A stretch of DNA of 64,000 bases, taken from contig CM056578.1 in NCBI GenBank assembly GCA_029721435.1, forward strand, positions 14,693,411 through 14,757,410, written 5' to 3'. The translations under genes and the position numbers were made by a program. Below the pieces are notes generated by a model. The model worked only from the letters and a program-made list of their open reading frames with translations. It did not search any database and was not told the origin of the DNA. Positions 23,603 to 35,609 of the stretch are shown in pieces. Origin of the DNA: Gymnothorax reevesii (Eukaryota; Chordata; Actinopteri; Anguilliformes; Muraenidae). The stretch's first letter is position 1. Each line of letters opens with the position of its first letter.

Positions 23603-25224
23603 AGCACCTCAACAGGCACAACTGTGGAGCCACAGTTATGTATAAATGAGATTATAACAAAATAAAAGACAGAAAAGAGTCTGTATATCCACAAAATTGT
23701 GAAAGCCTGGCTATGCCCATTAATTTTTGCATAACAATATGCGCATGGTAATCTCACATTTGATTGCAGATACTTTTCCTTCCATAATTGTCCTTCTTGT
23801 TCAGCAAAATATATTCCACTGGCAATTTGCATATTGCATAACCAGAAGCAGGTAGGCTATTTGGAATCAAGAGAACTGCGGCTTCCCTGCACCAGTAATA
23901 AATGACTATGGCTCAGAAAGAACAGGAAACAAAGAGTTACAAAAATGGGTTTAATTGCAGCATCGAAGCAAAGCAGCAATTCCCAATTCAACAAAAATGG
24001 CAAAAAGGTAATTTATATCACCAGAAGCTCGGTGAATGCAGTATATTGTGATAATCACAGTCAATTTTCAGGCTACACTGAAGTTATAAACACCAATTAC
24101 AGTGAAAGATCAGTCCAATTAAATTACTACACTGGCTTGTAGTACAGAAATGAACCAAATACACTATAAATACACTATTATACACTCAAAGTAAACATGG
24201 AGCCAGGGTGCCAGTGGCTTCATTAAAAAATTCTGGTCTTCATCACCTTCCTAAAATAGATTAGCAGCAAGTAGAACTATTTTCTAATCGCAAAACGTGA
24301 GCACGTGGCCATGAACATAAAACCTAACTGCCATAATAAGGATCCTGCTAAGCTATAGCAAATAATAAAAAAGTGAGGTGTGATTGTTAAAGTTGACCTT
24401 TAAAAGTCAAGGATAGGAAATAAGTACTGCAAGATAGTGATGGCAGGTACTGATAACTGTGCTAATGCAAAGCATGCTGAAATTGGTTGTACCTGCCATC
24501 TTCTGCCCGGACCCTCCCCATCCATCCCTTAAAAGGGGTCAGTGATTTAGAAAATGGATGAGCAAATCAATACCAAAAGCAAATAATATGCTGTGAAAGT
24601 CAGCATGAAAAACATACTTGACCATATATTCACACTGATTTGGTGAATTATGGGGTTTCTATATTGGCTGCAAGTATACTCTACTCACTAATTCTGGTCA
24701 TTTGTTTTTTAGGAGTATTTTTTCCTTATACTATTTGTCCATTAAACAGCTTTTTCCATCGGGATAATAAATGACAACTATTAACACTACCAGCTATAAT
24801 AGTGGGACAGTCATTTAGACAGTTAAAGTGAGCACATACTCAATTTGGTAAACTCATCTGTGTCACAAAGTCATTCAATGCATTTGTTTTTATTCCATAC
24901 CATTATGTGTTTATCCTTATGTAGTTTCTATGTTTAATTCACTCGCTTGGACATTATCAAGCTGAACGTGACCTAATAAAAGGCATGTGCTTTCGGTGAA
25001 AAACCAAGGTTTTGGTGTATTGTATTCACATGAACAGCAGAACAACTTTGTAAGGGATTTAGAATCTTGATCTATTCTTTTTTTCATGTGTATATTGATA
25101 ACAGGACCCTGATAGAATCTAATGACACTGAATGTAGATACCATATGTATGATTTCCTACTATTCATTACCAAGAGCATGGTTGCCAGATTTTATAATTC
25201 AGAACACAATAATTATTTTAATGT
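23603..25224. other. No gene seen
   Basis: AT-rich with short frames. 24490-24560 contains a CCATCCATCCCTTAAAAGG block that may be an old repeat tail. Confidence 0.45.
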
Positions 25225-25360
25225 ACAATAATGCAAGCTGAGGGGAAATGGATGGCAATTGATCAATAATTCATCCTCGCAACTAAACAAATTAATACTT
25301 AGTTGCAAATTAGGAATGTAAATGGGAATGAGTTTGGAGTAGTAATGCTCTTTATGGCAG
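25225..25360 (+). repeat. Interspersed repeat, copy 2 (partner at 7085)
   Basis: Carries the same ordered blocks as 7085-7245 (ACTTAGTTGC, AAATTAGGAA, AAATGGGAATG). Confidence 0.5.
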
Positions 25361-26000
25361 GGTGAGAGGAGGAATATTAACCCTCCAAACCAAAGTCGAG
25401 TGGAAGAGCCTAATACAAGACTTACCTGAAACTAAGAATCTTATTTTTTGTTAGCACATGCATATTTACACTAATTTCTTCAAAAGTTTATTTATTTTGC
25501 AGTCACTTCTACTTGGTGAGCATGTGAATACACTTACTAACTTGCTTTCCTATTTTTGATTGAATGAAAATTCATCCAGTTTTAGCCATGATATGCCATG
25601 TCTTTAATCGTCCCCTTTCCCTCCAGGGAGATCACCCAGGTGACTGCAGGAATGGGAGTTTGCCAGTATAAAGCATTTATGGCTTTATTCTGAATAATGT
25701 ACAAATTCCTAAATGCGTAATTTTGCAGGTTGAATCCTGAAATAACTGGATGTTGATGGACATTTCCTCACAAATTAAATAAATCTGCACATTCAATGAT
25801 GAGGGGACACAAAAGCAAAAATGTGAAATTGATTGCACTCCCCATTATGACATCTATTTTTTTAAATATTTTAATTAATTCAATGATAATCTTTCACGGA
25901 TTAATCTTTTTATTTTTAATCATTTGCATGTCTGTGCACTGCTGCTCATCCATGTGTGTGTAACAAGCAGAGGGCATGCGCGCTGTGCATCCAACTACAA
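25361..26000. other. No gene seen
   Basis: AT-rich unique sequence without recognisable features. Confidence 0.45.
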
Positions 26001-26335
26001 AGATGCAAAGTACTATTTTACTTGTAATAATGCGCTTTTAACATAGCAGTTAAAGACTAACAATTTACGTTTGAACAGGTTTTTGTTGGTCAATTGCGCA
26101 ATAGCTTTGTGCAACCTCAAGATAATAACACACCAATGATACACCTGACCACACATCATTTTAAGACCAACACGTCCATGGACGCTCGTGTTGATCCAAA
26201 TGCACTTTTTGTTCATTCAAACTGGGCTCTGGACAGGATAATGACAATGATAATTGTGGCAGTACATAAACCAGGAAAGACACTTGCGTCACTCATTGCA
26301 CCACTATGCGCCAAGTGTAAAATAGAGCCCAACAG
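26001..26335. mobile_element. Probable MITE with GGGCTCTATTTTAC end
   Basis: The right end reads GTAAAATAGAGCCC on the plus strand, whose complement is the GGGCTCTATTTTAC terminus common in fish MITEs. The left end near 26004 (GTACTATTTTACTTG) is a degraded partner. The middle has GACCAACACG and other blocks but no protein. Confidence 0.45.
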
Positions 26336-27143
26336 GTTAGCGGTAGGATGACTGGGAAATTTAAGTTTAGTGAGCATAACTCCACATAAGAATTGCACAA
26401 GAGTCAGCACACTGTTGCGCTAGGAAGGCTGACTCCTCTAAATGCAGGAGTTAATAGTGCGTTCAACACTAATTCAAAGAAAAATGTATGAAATTCAGAG
26501 TTCTTTTATGATTAATTATGCAGATAATTGCATTCATACAATCTCATTTTGTTTTGCATATGAATCATTATTTGCAGTGTTTTAGTATTTCAGTAAATGC
26601 GTTGTGCGATTTTCAGTTGGAAACAAGTAACGAGTAATCCTGCATGAAAGGTGAATTCGCTCCAGACAGCAAGCCCCTGTTTCTAAGAATATTCCAATTC
26701 TGAGAGGTTTTTTTTTTTTCTGTTTTCCACTCGCTGCATTTCTTAGGAGGTGGTTTGGATCGATATTCCCCAGAATCTAGTGCAAATAGAAGGGTTTTGC
26801 TTTGCACACTGATGTTGTGCACCCAGGAGAGGAAGTTGAGGACTGGATGGTGCAAGGATGGACTTCGTTGTATTTATTATGCCTTCTGCGCAGCAAGGTG
26901 GCACAAACGAAGCAATACAAAACAAATAGGAAACAATGTTCCAGGATAATGCTATTAGTAATACTAACACTGGGCTTTAGCTACAGTAACAATGTATTAC
27001 TAAAATGGGAAAAGGAAATAGGTAACGAGGTTCCTTAATAATAAAGTTTAAGTGCTGATATCAACAATAAACAGCACTAGGTTCAAGAGTTAGAATATAC
27101 ACATGCGATATGCGGAGAATCAGTCTATACAAAACTAGAAGTA
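26336..27143. other. No gene seen
   Basis: No recognisable gene or repeat boundary; a T run at 26708-26719. Confidence 0.45.
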
Positions 27144-28550
27144 CAAAACCCAAAACCGGTGAAGTTGGCGCGTTGTGTAAATCGTAAATAAAAACAGAAT
27201 ACAATGATTTGAAAATCTTTTTAACCTATATTCAATTGAAAGACAAGTTACTTAATGTTCGAACAGGTAAACTTTGTAATTTTTTGCAAATATTAGCTCA
27301 TTTGGAATTTAATGCCTGCAACATGTTTCAAAAAAGCTGGCACAAGTGGCAAAAAAGACTGAGAGAGTTGAGGAATGCTCATCAAACACTTATTTGGAAC
27401 ATCCCACAGGTGAACGGGCTAATTGGGAACAGGTGGGTGCCATGATTGGGTATAAAAGCAGCTTCCCTTCAATGCTCAGTCATTCACAAATAAGGATGGG
27501 GCGAGGGTCACCACTTAGTGAACAAATGCGCCAGCTAATTGTCGAACAGTTTAAAAACAACATTCCTCAACGAGCTATTGCAAGAAATTTAGGGATTTCA
27601 TCATCTACGATCCGTAATATCGTCAAAAGGTTCAGAGAATCTGGAGAAATCACTGCACGTAAGCGACAAGGCCAAAAACCACCATTGAATGCCTGTGCCA
27701 TTGAATGAATGCCTTCGCTGGGCCCAAGCTCATCCAAGATGGACTGATGCAAAGTGGAAAAGTGTTCTGTGGTCTGACGAGTCCACATTTCAAATTGTTT
27801 TTGGAAACTGTGGACGTCGTGTCCTCCGGACCATAGAGGAAAAGAACCATCCGGACTGTCATAGACGCAAAGTTCAAAAGCCAGCATCTGTGATGGTATG
27901 GGGGTGTATTAGAGCCCAAGGCATGGGCAACTTACACATATGTGACGGCACCATTAATGCTGAAAGGTACATACAGGTTTTGGAGCAACATATGTTGCTA
28001 TCCAAGCAACGTCTTTTTCATGGACGCCCCTGCTTATTTCAGCAAGACAATGCCAAGCCACATTCTGCACGTGATACTGCATGGCTCCATAGTAAAAGAG
28101 TGCGGGTACTAGACTGGCCTGCCTGCAGTCCAGACCTGTTTCCCATTGAAAATGTGTGGCGCATTATGAAGCGTAAAATACGACAACAGAGACCCCGGAC
28201 TGTTGAACAACATGAGCTGTACATCAAGCAAGAATGGGAAAGAGTTCCACTTGAAAAGCTTCAAAAATTGGTCTCCTCAGTTCCCAAACGTTTACTGAGT
28301 GTCGTTAAAAGGAAACGCGATGTAACACAGTGGTAAAAAGGCCCCTGTGCCAACTTTTTTGCAATGTGTTGCTGCCTTTAAATTCTAAGTTAATGATTAT
28401 TTGCAAAAAAATAATAAAGTTTCTCAGTTTGTACATTAAACATCTTGTCTTTGCAGTGTATTTAGTTGAAAATAAGGATTTGCAAATCATTGTATTCTGT
28501 TTTTATCTATGATTTACATAACGAGTCAACTTCACTGGTTTTGGGTTTTG
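27144..28550 (+). mobile_element. Tc1-like DNA transposon
   Basis: Left end CAAAACCCAAAACCGGTGAA and right end TTCACTGGTTTTGGGTTTTG form near-perfect inverted repeats that extend for roughly 200 bp with divergence. TA flanks both sides (27142-27143, 28551-28552). It encloses a plus-strand transposase. The 1407-bp length is slightly short because of a coding deletion. Confidence 0.93.
27496..28336 (+). pseudogene. Tc1-like transposase lacking the linker region
   Basis: ATG 27496 opens MGRGSPLSEQMRQLIVEQFK, a Tc1 paired-like HTH (NLGISSSTIRNIVKRF), with a stop at 27708. A second frame, shifted, runs from about 27711 to 28336 and covers the catalytic core: WSDESTF with the first aspartate, MVWGCIRAQG, QQDNAKPHSA with the second aspartate, and PIENVW with the glutamate, ending DVTQW. 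All three acidic residues are present. I count 33 residues between the second aspartate and the glutamate, one fewer than the usual 34, with ARDTAWL where related copies have an extra residue. The second DNA-binding subdomain and linker between QKPPLN and CLRWAQAH are deleted at a short ATTGAATG-type microhomology, with a frame change. It is inactive, but it has the best-kept core of the Tc1 copies here. Confidence 0.92.
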
Positions 28551-29783
28551 TACAACACAGGCATGTGGCTTACAAGACTTTGCAAAGACCAAGTGCGAAG
28601 CTCAGTCTTAAATAGCCCAACAATACCATGCAGTGGAACTGAACAGCAGCTGCATACAGTGATTGCGGGGCTGAGAATGCGGCGAGTTTGACGGCTGGAG
28701 GCGTGGCCTTACAGCGAGAATAAAACTCTGTGAATGGGCCCACCCATCATGGCTGGTCATTACTAAAACCTCTGGGAGGGCAACAGTAAAAAATCTGAAA
28801 GTGTCTTTCACATGGCGTAATGGGTAGCCCACACTGTACACAAGAAAAGAAAAAAATCTATTCCATTTATGTGTTTAAATAAAAGGTGTTTTTAAGGTGT
28901 TTCTACAGATTTCCTTTCAGATATTTTGCATTTCAAAATTACGCAATATCTTATGTCACTAAGATCTGGCTAGTTTTCCTTTATTTAAGATCTATTCATT
29001 TTTGCATTATGCACAACAGCTCACTGAAAAAAACCCTTCACACTGTGAATATAACACATTCAAGGTGGTTAGGATAGATTTGCCTCCCCTGCGCATGCAC
29101 TATTTCAACAATCTGTGACCAAAGGCTTTAGTCCTTCCAGGATTTGATTCGACTGATTTTGTATGATTCGACTGATTTTAAGTAACAAAAAGTATAATAC
29201 ATTTCAGAATTCACTGTTGTTCTGTGTGTTAGGAGTTATGTATCAAGCTGCAGTGACAGTAATTTCATAATTGCTTCAAAGAACATTTGAAATTTGGGTT
29301 AGGTCTTTGTGTGATGCATCATTTTACCGCAATTTTCAATCGCGGTTTGATTTTCTATTGAATAAACTATGTCTCTGGTGCACAAAAATAATTCATTTAT
29401 TATTTTTTTTTCTGCAGCAGTGATCATTTTATAAATTTTTTTTCAGAAGCCTGCCTCCAGGTCCTTTTTTGGTGATGATACTAATTCTTCCTGAAATTGG
29501 TGGGTCACTGTGGCTGCCTTTTTTTTTCTTTTTTTTTTACATATTCCTCCCACACCATCTTGCTTATTCTATGTAACTGGCTCATAATTCTACAAAACTT
29601 TGCTTCCTGCACCAAGATCGCCTGCTTGCTGAAGGGAAATGACGCAACTCAAGAGAGACTCCAGCACTCTAAGAATGGTGAAGGAATTAAACTTGTCCCC
29701 GTGTTAAGGTCCAGAAATAAACGTATTTAAGGCTGAGTTCCATGATACATGAACATATTAATTCCATGGTGTCCAAGAGTTAC
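28551..29783. other. No gene seen
   Basis: AT-rich; T runs at 29401-29410 and 29520-29539. Short frames only. Confidence 0.45.
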
Positions 29784-29855
29784 ATAGGTATACTTTATTG
29801 AGCTCGATGGGGGTAATTTGTCCTCTGCATTGACCAATCCTAGTTACAACCTCAA
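29784..29855 (-). repeat. SINE/LINE tail fragment
   Basis: Its complement carries CAATGCAGAGGACAAATTAC followed by CAATAAAGTATA, the same tail as in the repeats at 33285 and 49064, in the opposite orientation. Confidence 0.6.
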
Positions 29856-29930
29856 ATCAGAAAAGGTTGCGATGGTATGTTAAATTAAAATTGCAACCAA
29901 AGCAGCAATTAGTGAAATTACACTGAACCA

Positions 29931-30610
29931 AAATATAAACGCCCCTTGTCAAATTTTTGAGTTTTTAGGGTTAGGCAATATATGAAGCAAATAAAAATTC
30001 ATTTTTTTTATGAATAATCTTCATAACACTGTCCATTACATCTTGCTACTGGCTTCTGCAAAGGAGTGACAATCCTTTGAACACGTTGGGGGTCAGGTTG
30101 AAGAAATTGAATGTTCAATATCTTGTGTGTCCACCATTAACGTCTCTCAGAGCAACACATCTCCTTCGCATGGCGTTGACCAGGTTGTGTATCGTGGCCT
30201 GAGGAATGTTATTCCATTCTTCTCAGAGGGCCACACGGAGCTGGCGGACATTATCCGGTACTGCGTCGATGCAGAACATTCCAAAGATGCTCAATGGGCG
30301 ACATGTCCGGCGAATATGCAGGCATGATGACAAAATTTGACATTTTGGGGTGGCCTTATATTGTCCGCAGTATAAGGAGTGTCTGGGTACTGCTCATTCT
30401 GTCTAATCACCGTCTGGAAATGCCACACCCATTTACTGAGTGAAATCAATGAGCAAATGCTCAATGACAGAGAGATGGATTAAAAAATGGTACACAAATC
30501 AAGAGAAATATCCCTATTGTACAAGGAAAAGTCAGCATATGCTCGCTTAGAGTCGTTAAGTCCATGTGGAATCAATATTTCACATGGGGCGTTTGTATTT
30601 TTGTTCAGTG
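29931..30610 (-). mobile_element. Internally deleted Tc1-like element
   Basis: Left end CACTGAACCAAAATATAAAC and right end GTTTGTATTTTTGTTCAGTG are inverted repeats, with TA outside both ends. About 30100-30325 aligns with the complement of the transposase C-terminus of the element at 3564 (shared AACACATCTCCTTCGCAT-type block, GTGGCCTG then GGAATGTT, CTCAATGGGCGACATG). The catalytic centre and N-terminus are absent. It is a 680-bp non-autonomous derivative. Confidence 0.85.
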
Positions 30611-30762
30611 TATGTTTGACCTCTATTACTGAGAACACAATACAAAGCCCAGTATTAGATGTTTCACCACATGATTTTCTAAAATAAACATTTATTTTTG
30701 TTTGGATTCAGGCAACATATTTCAAAATGACTCCTGAACTGTCCGAACAGTTAAGGTATTTC

Positions 30763-31054
30763 GGTTACACTTTACTTGAAGGTATCGTCATAAGAGTGAC
30801 ATGACACTGTCATAACTGTTACATGACACAGTCATGAGCGTGTCATAAACATTATATCAATGTAATAAACGTTCATGACTGTTGTCAATAGGTGTCATTC
30901 AGTTTTTGTAATGAAAAGTTGACATTGTTTGGGTTGTCTTGAGTCAAAAACGTTTATGACAATGACACAATGTTCATGACACGTTCATGACTGTGTCATG
31001 TAACAGGTATGACAGTGTTATGTCACTCCTATGATGATACCTTCAAGTGTTACC
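30763..31054. mobile_element. Palindromic foldback MITE
   Basis: GGTTACACTTTACTTGAAGG at the left mirrors CCTTCAAGTGTTACC at the right. Inside, ATGACAC, TCATGAC and CATAA motifs mirror one another so the whole 292 bp can fold on itself. The flanks GGTATTTC and ATTATTTC share six of eight bases, hinting at an old 8-bp duplication of hAT type. Confidence 0.75.
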
Positions 31055-31089
31055 ATTATTTCCCACTTTGTTTTGTTGCCATTCCTTTT

Positions 31090-32165
31090 TTTGACACTTA
31101 AACCCAGAGGGACTGAAGACTCCAAGCGATTAAGTGTAGCTCATATAATTTTATCTAATTCTTTACGCAAACTTGTCTGGAGGTGTCTAACAGTGTAGGG
31201 TCTTTGATATCACATTTGTCTTTCAAAATGGTCTCTACCAGGGACAAGACAGGACTACAGAAAGGCCTGTCCAGCACCCACACCCTCTTTGCAGCCATAC
31301 CTCAGTAATGCATGCAGCATATGGTTTTGCATTATCTTGGTGATACACATGGAGATTTGGGAAAATGTCATCTTGAGGGGAGCATATGTTGCTTCAAAAT
31401 CTTGGTGTACTTCTACGCATAAATGTGCCTTCATAAAAGTGAAGGTTACCCTCACTACCGTGACATTTTGTGGCTTTTGGACTTGTTGCTAATCACAGCC
31501 CGAATGGTCCTTTTCTTATGAACTGGAGCATATGGTGTCCATTTCTTTCAAAAAAGACCTGGATTCTTGAATTGTCTGACCTGAGTACACATTTCCACTT
31601 TGTGATGGTCCGGGCAGATTCCTCCAAGCTCAGAGAAGTTGCCAGCATTTAAAAATACTGTCATCATGAGGCTTCCCTTTTGCACAGTATAGTTCCAGCA
31701 GGCATTTGTGGATGTATTGTGACTCATTAAAGATTTTCCAAAGTAATCCTGAGCCCATGTGGTTATATCACTTACAGATAAATTGATGCACTGTAGTCTG
31801 AGTGATCAGAGGTATTTAGCATAAGCTTGTGCACTTGCCTTTAATGCCCAGAAATTACTCCAAATTGCCTGAATCTTTTCCATTTTCTGCACGACAAAAG
31901 GTAAAATATCCAAATCCATTCCTATCTGTCTTTGAAGAGCATTGCTTTTAAACCTTTTAATGATTTACTCACTTATTTGTGGGCACATTGGTGATCCTCG
32001 CCTCACCTTTGCTCCTTTGCAAAATCATGAATATAATCCCCTGATGACATCATCTGTTTCCGATCACATCATCATTTAAAAGCTTTACCCTCAGTAGTCC
32101 TAAATTTTCCCTGCTCCAACCTATTTTGGAATAAATTGCAGACCTAATGGCAGGAATGAATGTAC
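31090..32165 (-). pseudogene. Tc1-like element remnant with degenerate transposase
   Basis: Minus-strand pieces of a Tc1-like transposase are scattered over frames. An N-terminal part lies near 31700-31880 (ITTWAQDYFGKSL, KIQAIWSNFWAL) and a catalytic part near 31240-31400 (HQDNAKPYAACITEVWLQ). The second aspartate is recognisable; the WSDES block is gone. A right-end-like sequence (CCTATTTTGGAATAAATTGC) at about 32120-32145 runs straight into the next remnant. Sequence GGGGAGCATATGTTGCTTCAAAA (in two blocks) is shared with the copies at 32166 and 63306, so these are related families. It has no long frame and is ancient. Confidence 0.7.
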
Positions 32166-32385
32166 AGCGCCCTCCATGGGTCTCCTTTGGAGGACTTTTC
32201 GTTCAATTATGCGCCAGATGTTCTTGATCGTGACAGATCAGGACTGCAGGCAGGCCAGTTCAGCACACGGACTCTTCTACTACGACGTCATGCTGTTGTA
32301 ATAGCTGCAGTATGTGGTTTTGCATTGTCCTGCTGAAACACACAAGGCCTTCCATGGAATAGATGTCGTCCGGAGGAGAGCATAT

Positions 32386-33198
32386 GAGTGACGTGCAGTC
32401 GGAGGTTAGTTTGGTGAGGCAGAAACCTCCCCTTTGCTTGATTAGCAATCAGACGATTAACTAGTTTAGTAAGACTATTCGGCAAAATGACGGGCCAGTT
32501 TAAGTTTCCGCGGCGTTATTACTCAGTCGGCCTTATTGAACTTGGAATGCTCACGAAACTGCAGATTTGCGAGTATTTGCTTACAGGAAGCCAGAGAAGT
32601 GCGGTGAGATGAGGCAGTGACCCAAACTTTTATCACAGGATTTTGTGAACCTGTTCCCACGTACTATTCCTGATTGACAAGCAAAACAATTAAGCCGATA
32701 GGAAGCCTGATACTGATAGAGGAGATAAAGACTTCATTCAAGTATACACTGCAATTTGAGACTGCAAGGATGGAAATCTGAATAATCGATTAGGAAAAAT
32801 TCTCGGCTCTCTGTAATTCTGTATATCGTTTAAACATTTTGTCAATCGGATTACGAAAGAAGACTGAAAATAAATGCCCGCTTTTTGTCTGGGTGTAAAT
32901 GTGCGTATTTAAAGGAGAATACATTGTATAGGCTATTGATTAAGCATTGAACTCTGCATAAGTCGAACTGTGTTAATATTTGTTGATGACATTGCTTTGG
33001 CTTCCTGGAGGCAAGAATGCGCAAATCTGCTGTCTAGTGAGCATTTCAGGTTCAATATACTGAGTAATAATGCTGTGGAAACTTAAATGGCCCGTCATTC
33101 TGCCAAATAGTCTTACCAAACTAGTTAATCGTCTGATTGCTGATCAAGCAAAGGGGAGGTTTCTGCCTCACCAAACTAACCTCCACTGCACGTCACTG
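32386..33198. mobile_element. hAT-type MITE nested in a Tc1 remnant
   Basis: Terminal inverted repeats of roughly 105 bp: the right tip complement is CAGTGACGTGCAGT and the left tip is GAGTGACGTGCAGT, one changed base. An 8-bp duplication GAGCATAT flanks it (32378-32385, 33199-33206), and the uninterrupted target is visible in the copy near 63872. A CAGTG tip and 8-bp duplication are hAT hallmarks. The 813-bp interior is non-coding. Confidence 0.9.
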
Positions 33199-33284
33199 GA
33201 GCATATGTTGCTCTTAAACATTTATATACCTTTCAGCATTCATGTTGTTTTTTGAAACACGCAAGTGTCCCACACCATATGCAA

Positions 33285-33565
33285 TCCGGCCTGGGGCCTT
33301 TCTGTGTGGAGTTTGCATGTTCTCCCCTGTTCGCGTGGGTTTCCTCCGGGTGCTCCGGTTTCCCCCACCCACAAAAACATGCCCCATAGGAACACTCCAA
33401 CCAGTACCCCTGACCAAGGAACTGGCCTTAGAACTGGAGTTGGTCCCCGGGCGCTGCTCTGTGGCTGCCCACTGCTCCTAACTATAGGATGGGTCAAATG
33501 CAGAGGACAAATTACCCCACGGGGTTCAATAAAGTATATCTTATCTTATCTTATCTTATCTTATC
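33285..33565 (+). mobile_element. 5'-truncated SINE-like retroposon
   Basis: The body matches 62745-62935 (CTTTCTGTGTGGAGTTTGCA, GGTTTCCTCCGGGT, CAGTACCCCTGACCAAGG) and continues into a tail ending ACCCCACGGGGTTCAATAAA and a (TCTTA)n run. The tRNA-like head seen at 62677 is missing. It interrupts the Tc1 remnant between ATATGCAA and AATAATGCATCC. Confidence 0.8.
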
Positions 33566-34516
33566 AATAATGCATCCCCATACCATCAGAAATGCTGGCC
33601 CTTGAACTGAATAATTATAACAGGAGGGCTGGTCTTTCTCCTCTTTAGGCCTGAAGACACAACCCCCATAATTTCCAAAATGAATGTCACATTTGGACTC
33701 ATCTGACCATAGGACACTTTGCAACTTTGCTACAGTCCATCTTAAATGAGCCTTGGCCCACAGAACACGGCAGCGCTTCTGGATCATGCTCAACAATGGC
33801 TTCCTTTTTGCATGATAGAGTTTTAGGTGGCACCAGTGGATGGCACGGCGGACTGTGTTTACAGACAGTGGTTTCTTGAAGTATTCCTGGGCCCATTTAG
33901 TTATGTCAATGACAGAATCATGCCAGTGAGTGATGCAGTGGCGTCTGAGGGCCGAAGATCACGGGTGTCCAGTGAAGGTCTTCGTCATTGTCCATTACGC
34001 ACAGAGATTTTTCCAGTTTCTCTGAATCTTTTCATGATGTTATACACTGTCAATTATGAGACCTTCAAAGCCTTTGCAATTTGATGTTGAAGAAAATTGT
34101 TTTTAAAGTATTCCACAAATTTTTTTACGAAAGTCTCCACAGGCTGAAGAGCCTCTGATCATTTTCTCTTCTGAGAGACTCAGCCTCTCTAAGACATCCC
34201 TTTTATAGCCAGTCATGTTACACACCTGATGCCAGTTAACTTAATTACCTGCTAACTGTTCTTTCAGCTGATTCTCTTGTATATTAATTGCTTTTTCAGC
34301 CTGTTTCTCAACTTTTTTGAGACCTGTTGCAGCCAGAAAATTTAAAATAAGCCCATTTTGTGGATAAAAATGAAAAGGTGTCTCAGTTTCAACATTTTAA
34401 ATGTTATCTATGTTCTATTGTAAATAATATATTGGCTCATGTGATCAGAAAGTCATTGCATTTTGATTTTATTCACAATTTCCACTTCGTCCCAACTATT
34501 TCAGAATTGTGGTTGA

Positions 34517-34979
34517 AGTTAAAATTTGAAAAATGTATTTTCCCTCCAAACTATTAAGTATCATACCTTTGCAAATATAAACACTGAATGTTTTCAGAGT
34601 ACAAACAATAAATAAACAAGTCTCACAAATTTCATTGATCAAGATTTTATAGTCTTAAATTATGAGCGTTGGAATGTTGCACTCTATCAGTTAGGAGAAA
34701 ATTTCTTTGCTAAAATGGCATCTAGGTGCTATTGTTCCTATTCCTACCTCAAAAAATGTCGGAGATATCACCATGAAGTTACGTAAATCCACTATCAGAC
34801 AAGCAATCATCTCTTGCTGAAAATTTGAAGCTAATCTGAGGTGGTGAGTTGAGAGTCCCATGTTGATCTGACATGTAATGACGTACAATCTCTACACAGG
34901 GACCGCAGGCCTGGTTTGGACCCAAAATTCCTTCTTGCTGACTGGGGACTTTTTAACTGAATATTTTCTCACTGTACAG
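34517..34979. other. No gene seen
   Basis: AT-rich flank left of the LTR retrotransposon; nothing recognised. Confidence 0.5.
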
Positions 34980-35476
34980 TGTTATGGCCCCAATTTGTTA
35001 TTACATTTATAACACAACAGCAACAGCAAGGGATGACAAACACAGCTTTAACAACTAAAACACATTTAATTTTTTAACAAAGACAAAGACTAATAGCAAC
35101 CTACAACTAAAGACCAAGATTGATAAATTAGAAAAAAACAGAAATAATTACAGTCCCTTTTTAGTGGGGTGGCTTGGTGATGTCCTGGATGAAGAAAATG
35201 CTCAAACACAGTCAAAGAAATCCACAAAAGAAACGTCACAGGTCTTGAACAGAATGGCAGGTCTGGTCATCTTCTTGCAATTTCTCCTACTACTTTACTG
35301 TCTCAATTCTTTTCCTTATATACTCTTTTGCAGACCCCACCCACATTTAGACCTCTTTTTTTTAACTTTCTGAGACTTGCCCCAGACATGTCCAGGACAT
35401 GTCTATACATGACTCCAGTCTGAGCTTAACAAAAAAAGGTAAATACTGCCATCTAGTGGCCTATATTCACATTACA
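34980..35476 (-). repeat. 3' LTR
   Basis: Same sequence, as read, as the copy at 40541-41037. It contains a minus-strand TATATAA (35316-35322) and, downstream, an ATTAAA polyadenylation-type signal (35065-35070). The TATA-to-ATTAAA order fits a U3-R-U5 layout. Confidence 0.95.
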
Positions 35477-35490
35477 CCTCCATTCCAAAA
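35477..35490 (-). other. Polypurine tract
   Basis: On the minus strand TTTTGGAATGGAGG stands immediately before the 3' LTR, where plus-strand DNA priming is expected. Confidence 0.75.
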
Positions 35491-35609
35491 GGGAAAAATT
35501 TTGACTCATAAAGGCAAAATTTTTCTTTTCAATACAAAATGGTAAAGTGAACACTTGTCTATATATACATATCATACAATATTCAAACACATGATATATA
35601 TATACACAT

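Larger units (their letters stand above)
32172..34084 (-). pseudogene. Tc1-like transposase, split and degenerate
   Basis: Read on the minus strand, the N-terminal region lies upstream of 33900 and is very degenerate (codons near 34084-33900). The segment 33796-33551 holds the first catalytic block, VLWSDESKCDIHFG, with the aspartate kept, then MVWGC. After the SINE-like insertion, HLRVSKNNMNAERYIN continues. After the hAT-type MITE, 32485-32288 holds HGRPCVFQQDNAKPHTAA with the second aspartate. The glutamate region following VLNWPACSPDLS is frameshifted. It has multiple stops and two insertions and is inactive. Confidence 0.85.
32166..34516 (-). mobile_element. Tc1-like element remnant carrying two insertions
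   Basis: The right terminal repeat is recognisable at 34440-34516 (its complement begins CAACCACAATTCTGAAATAG then TTGGGACG). It aligns in order with the copy at 63306, which shows what was inserted: 32386-33198 (hAT-type MITE) and 33285-33565 (SINE-like). The left terminal repeat is missing; the copy begins abruptly next to another Tc1 remnant. Net element sequence is about 1.25 kb. Confidence 0.85.

Noticed and set aside
30830..31000. Cluster of TCATGAC and GTCATG motifs as a transcription-factor array
   Set aside because: They are the mirrored halves of a palindromic MITE.
35164..35373. 69-codon plus-strand frame present identically at 35164 and 40725
   Set aside because: It lies in both LTRs of the retrotransposon and is antisense to its transcription. 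The duplication is the LTR pair itself, not a gene family.
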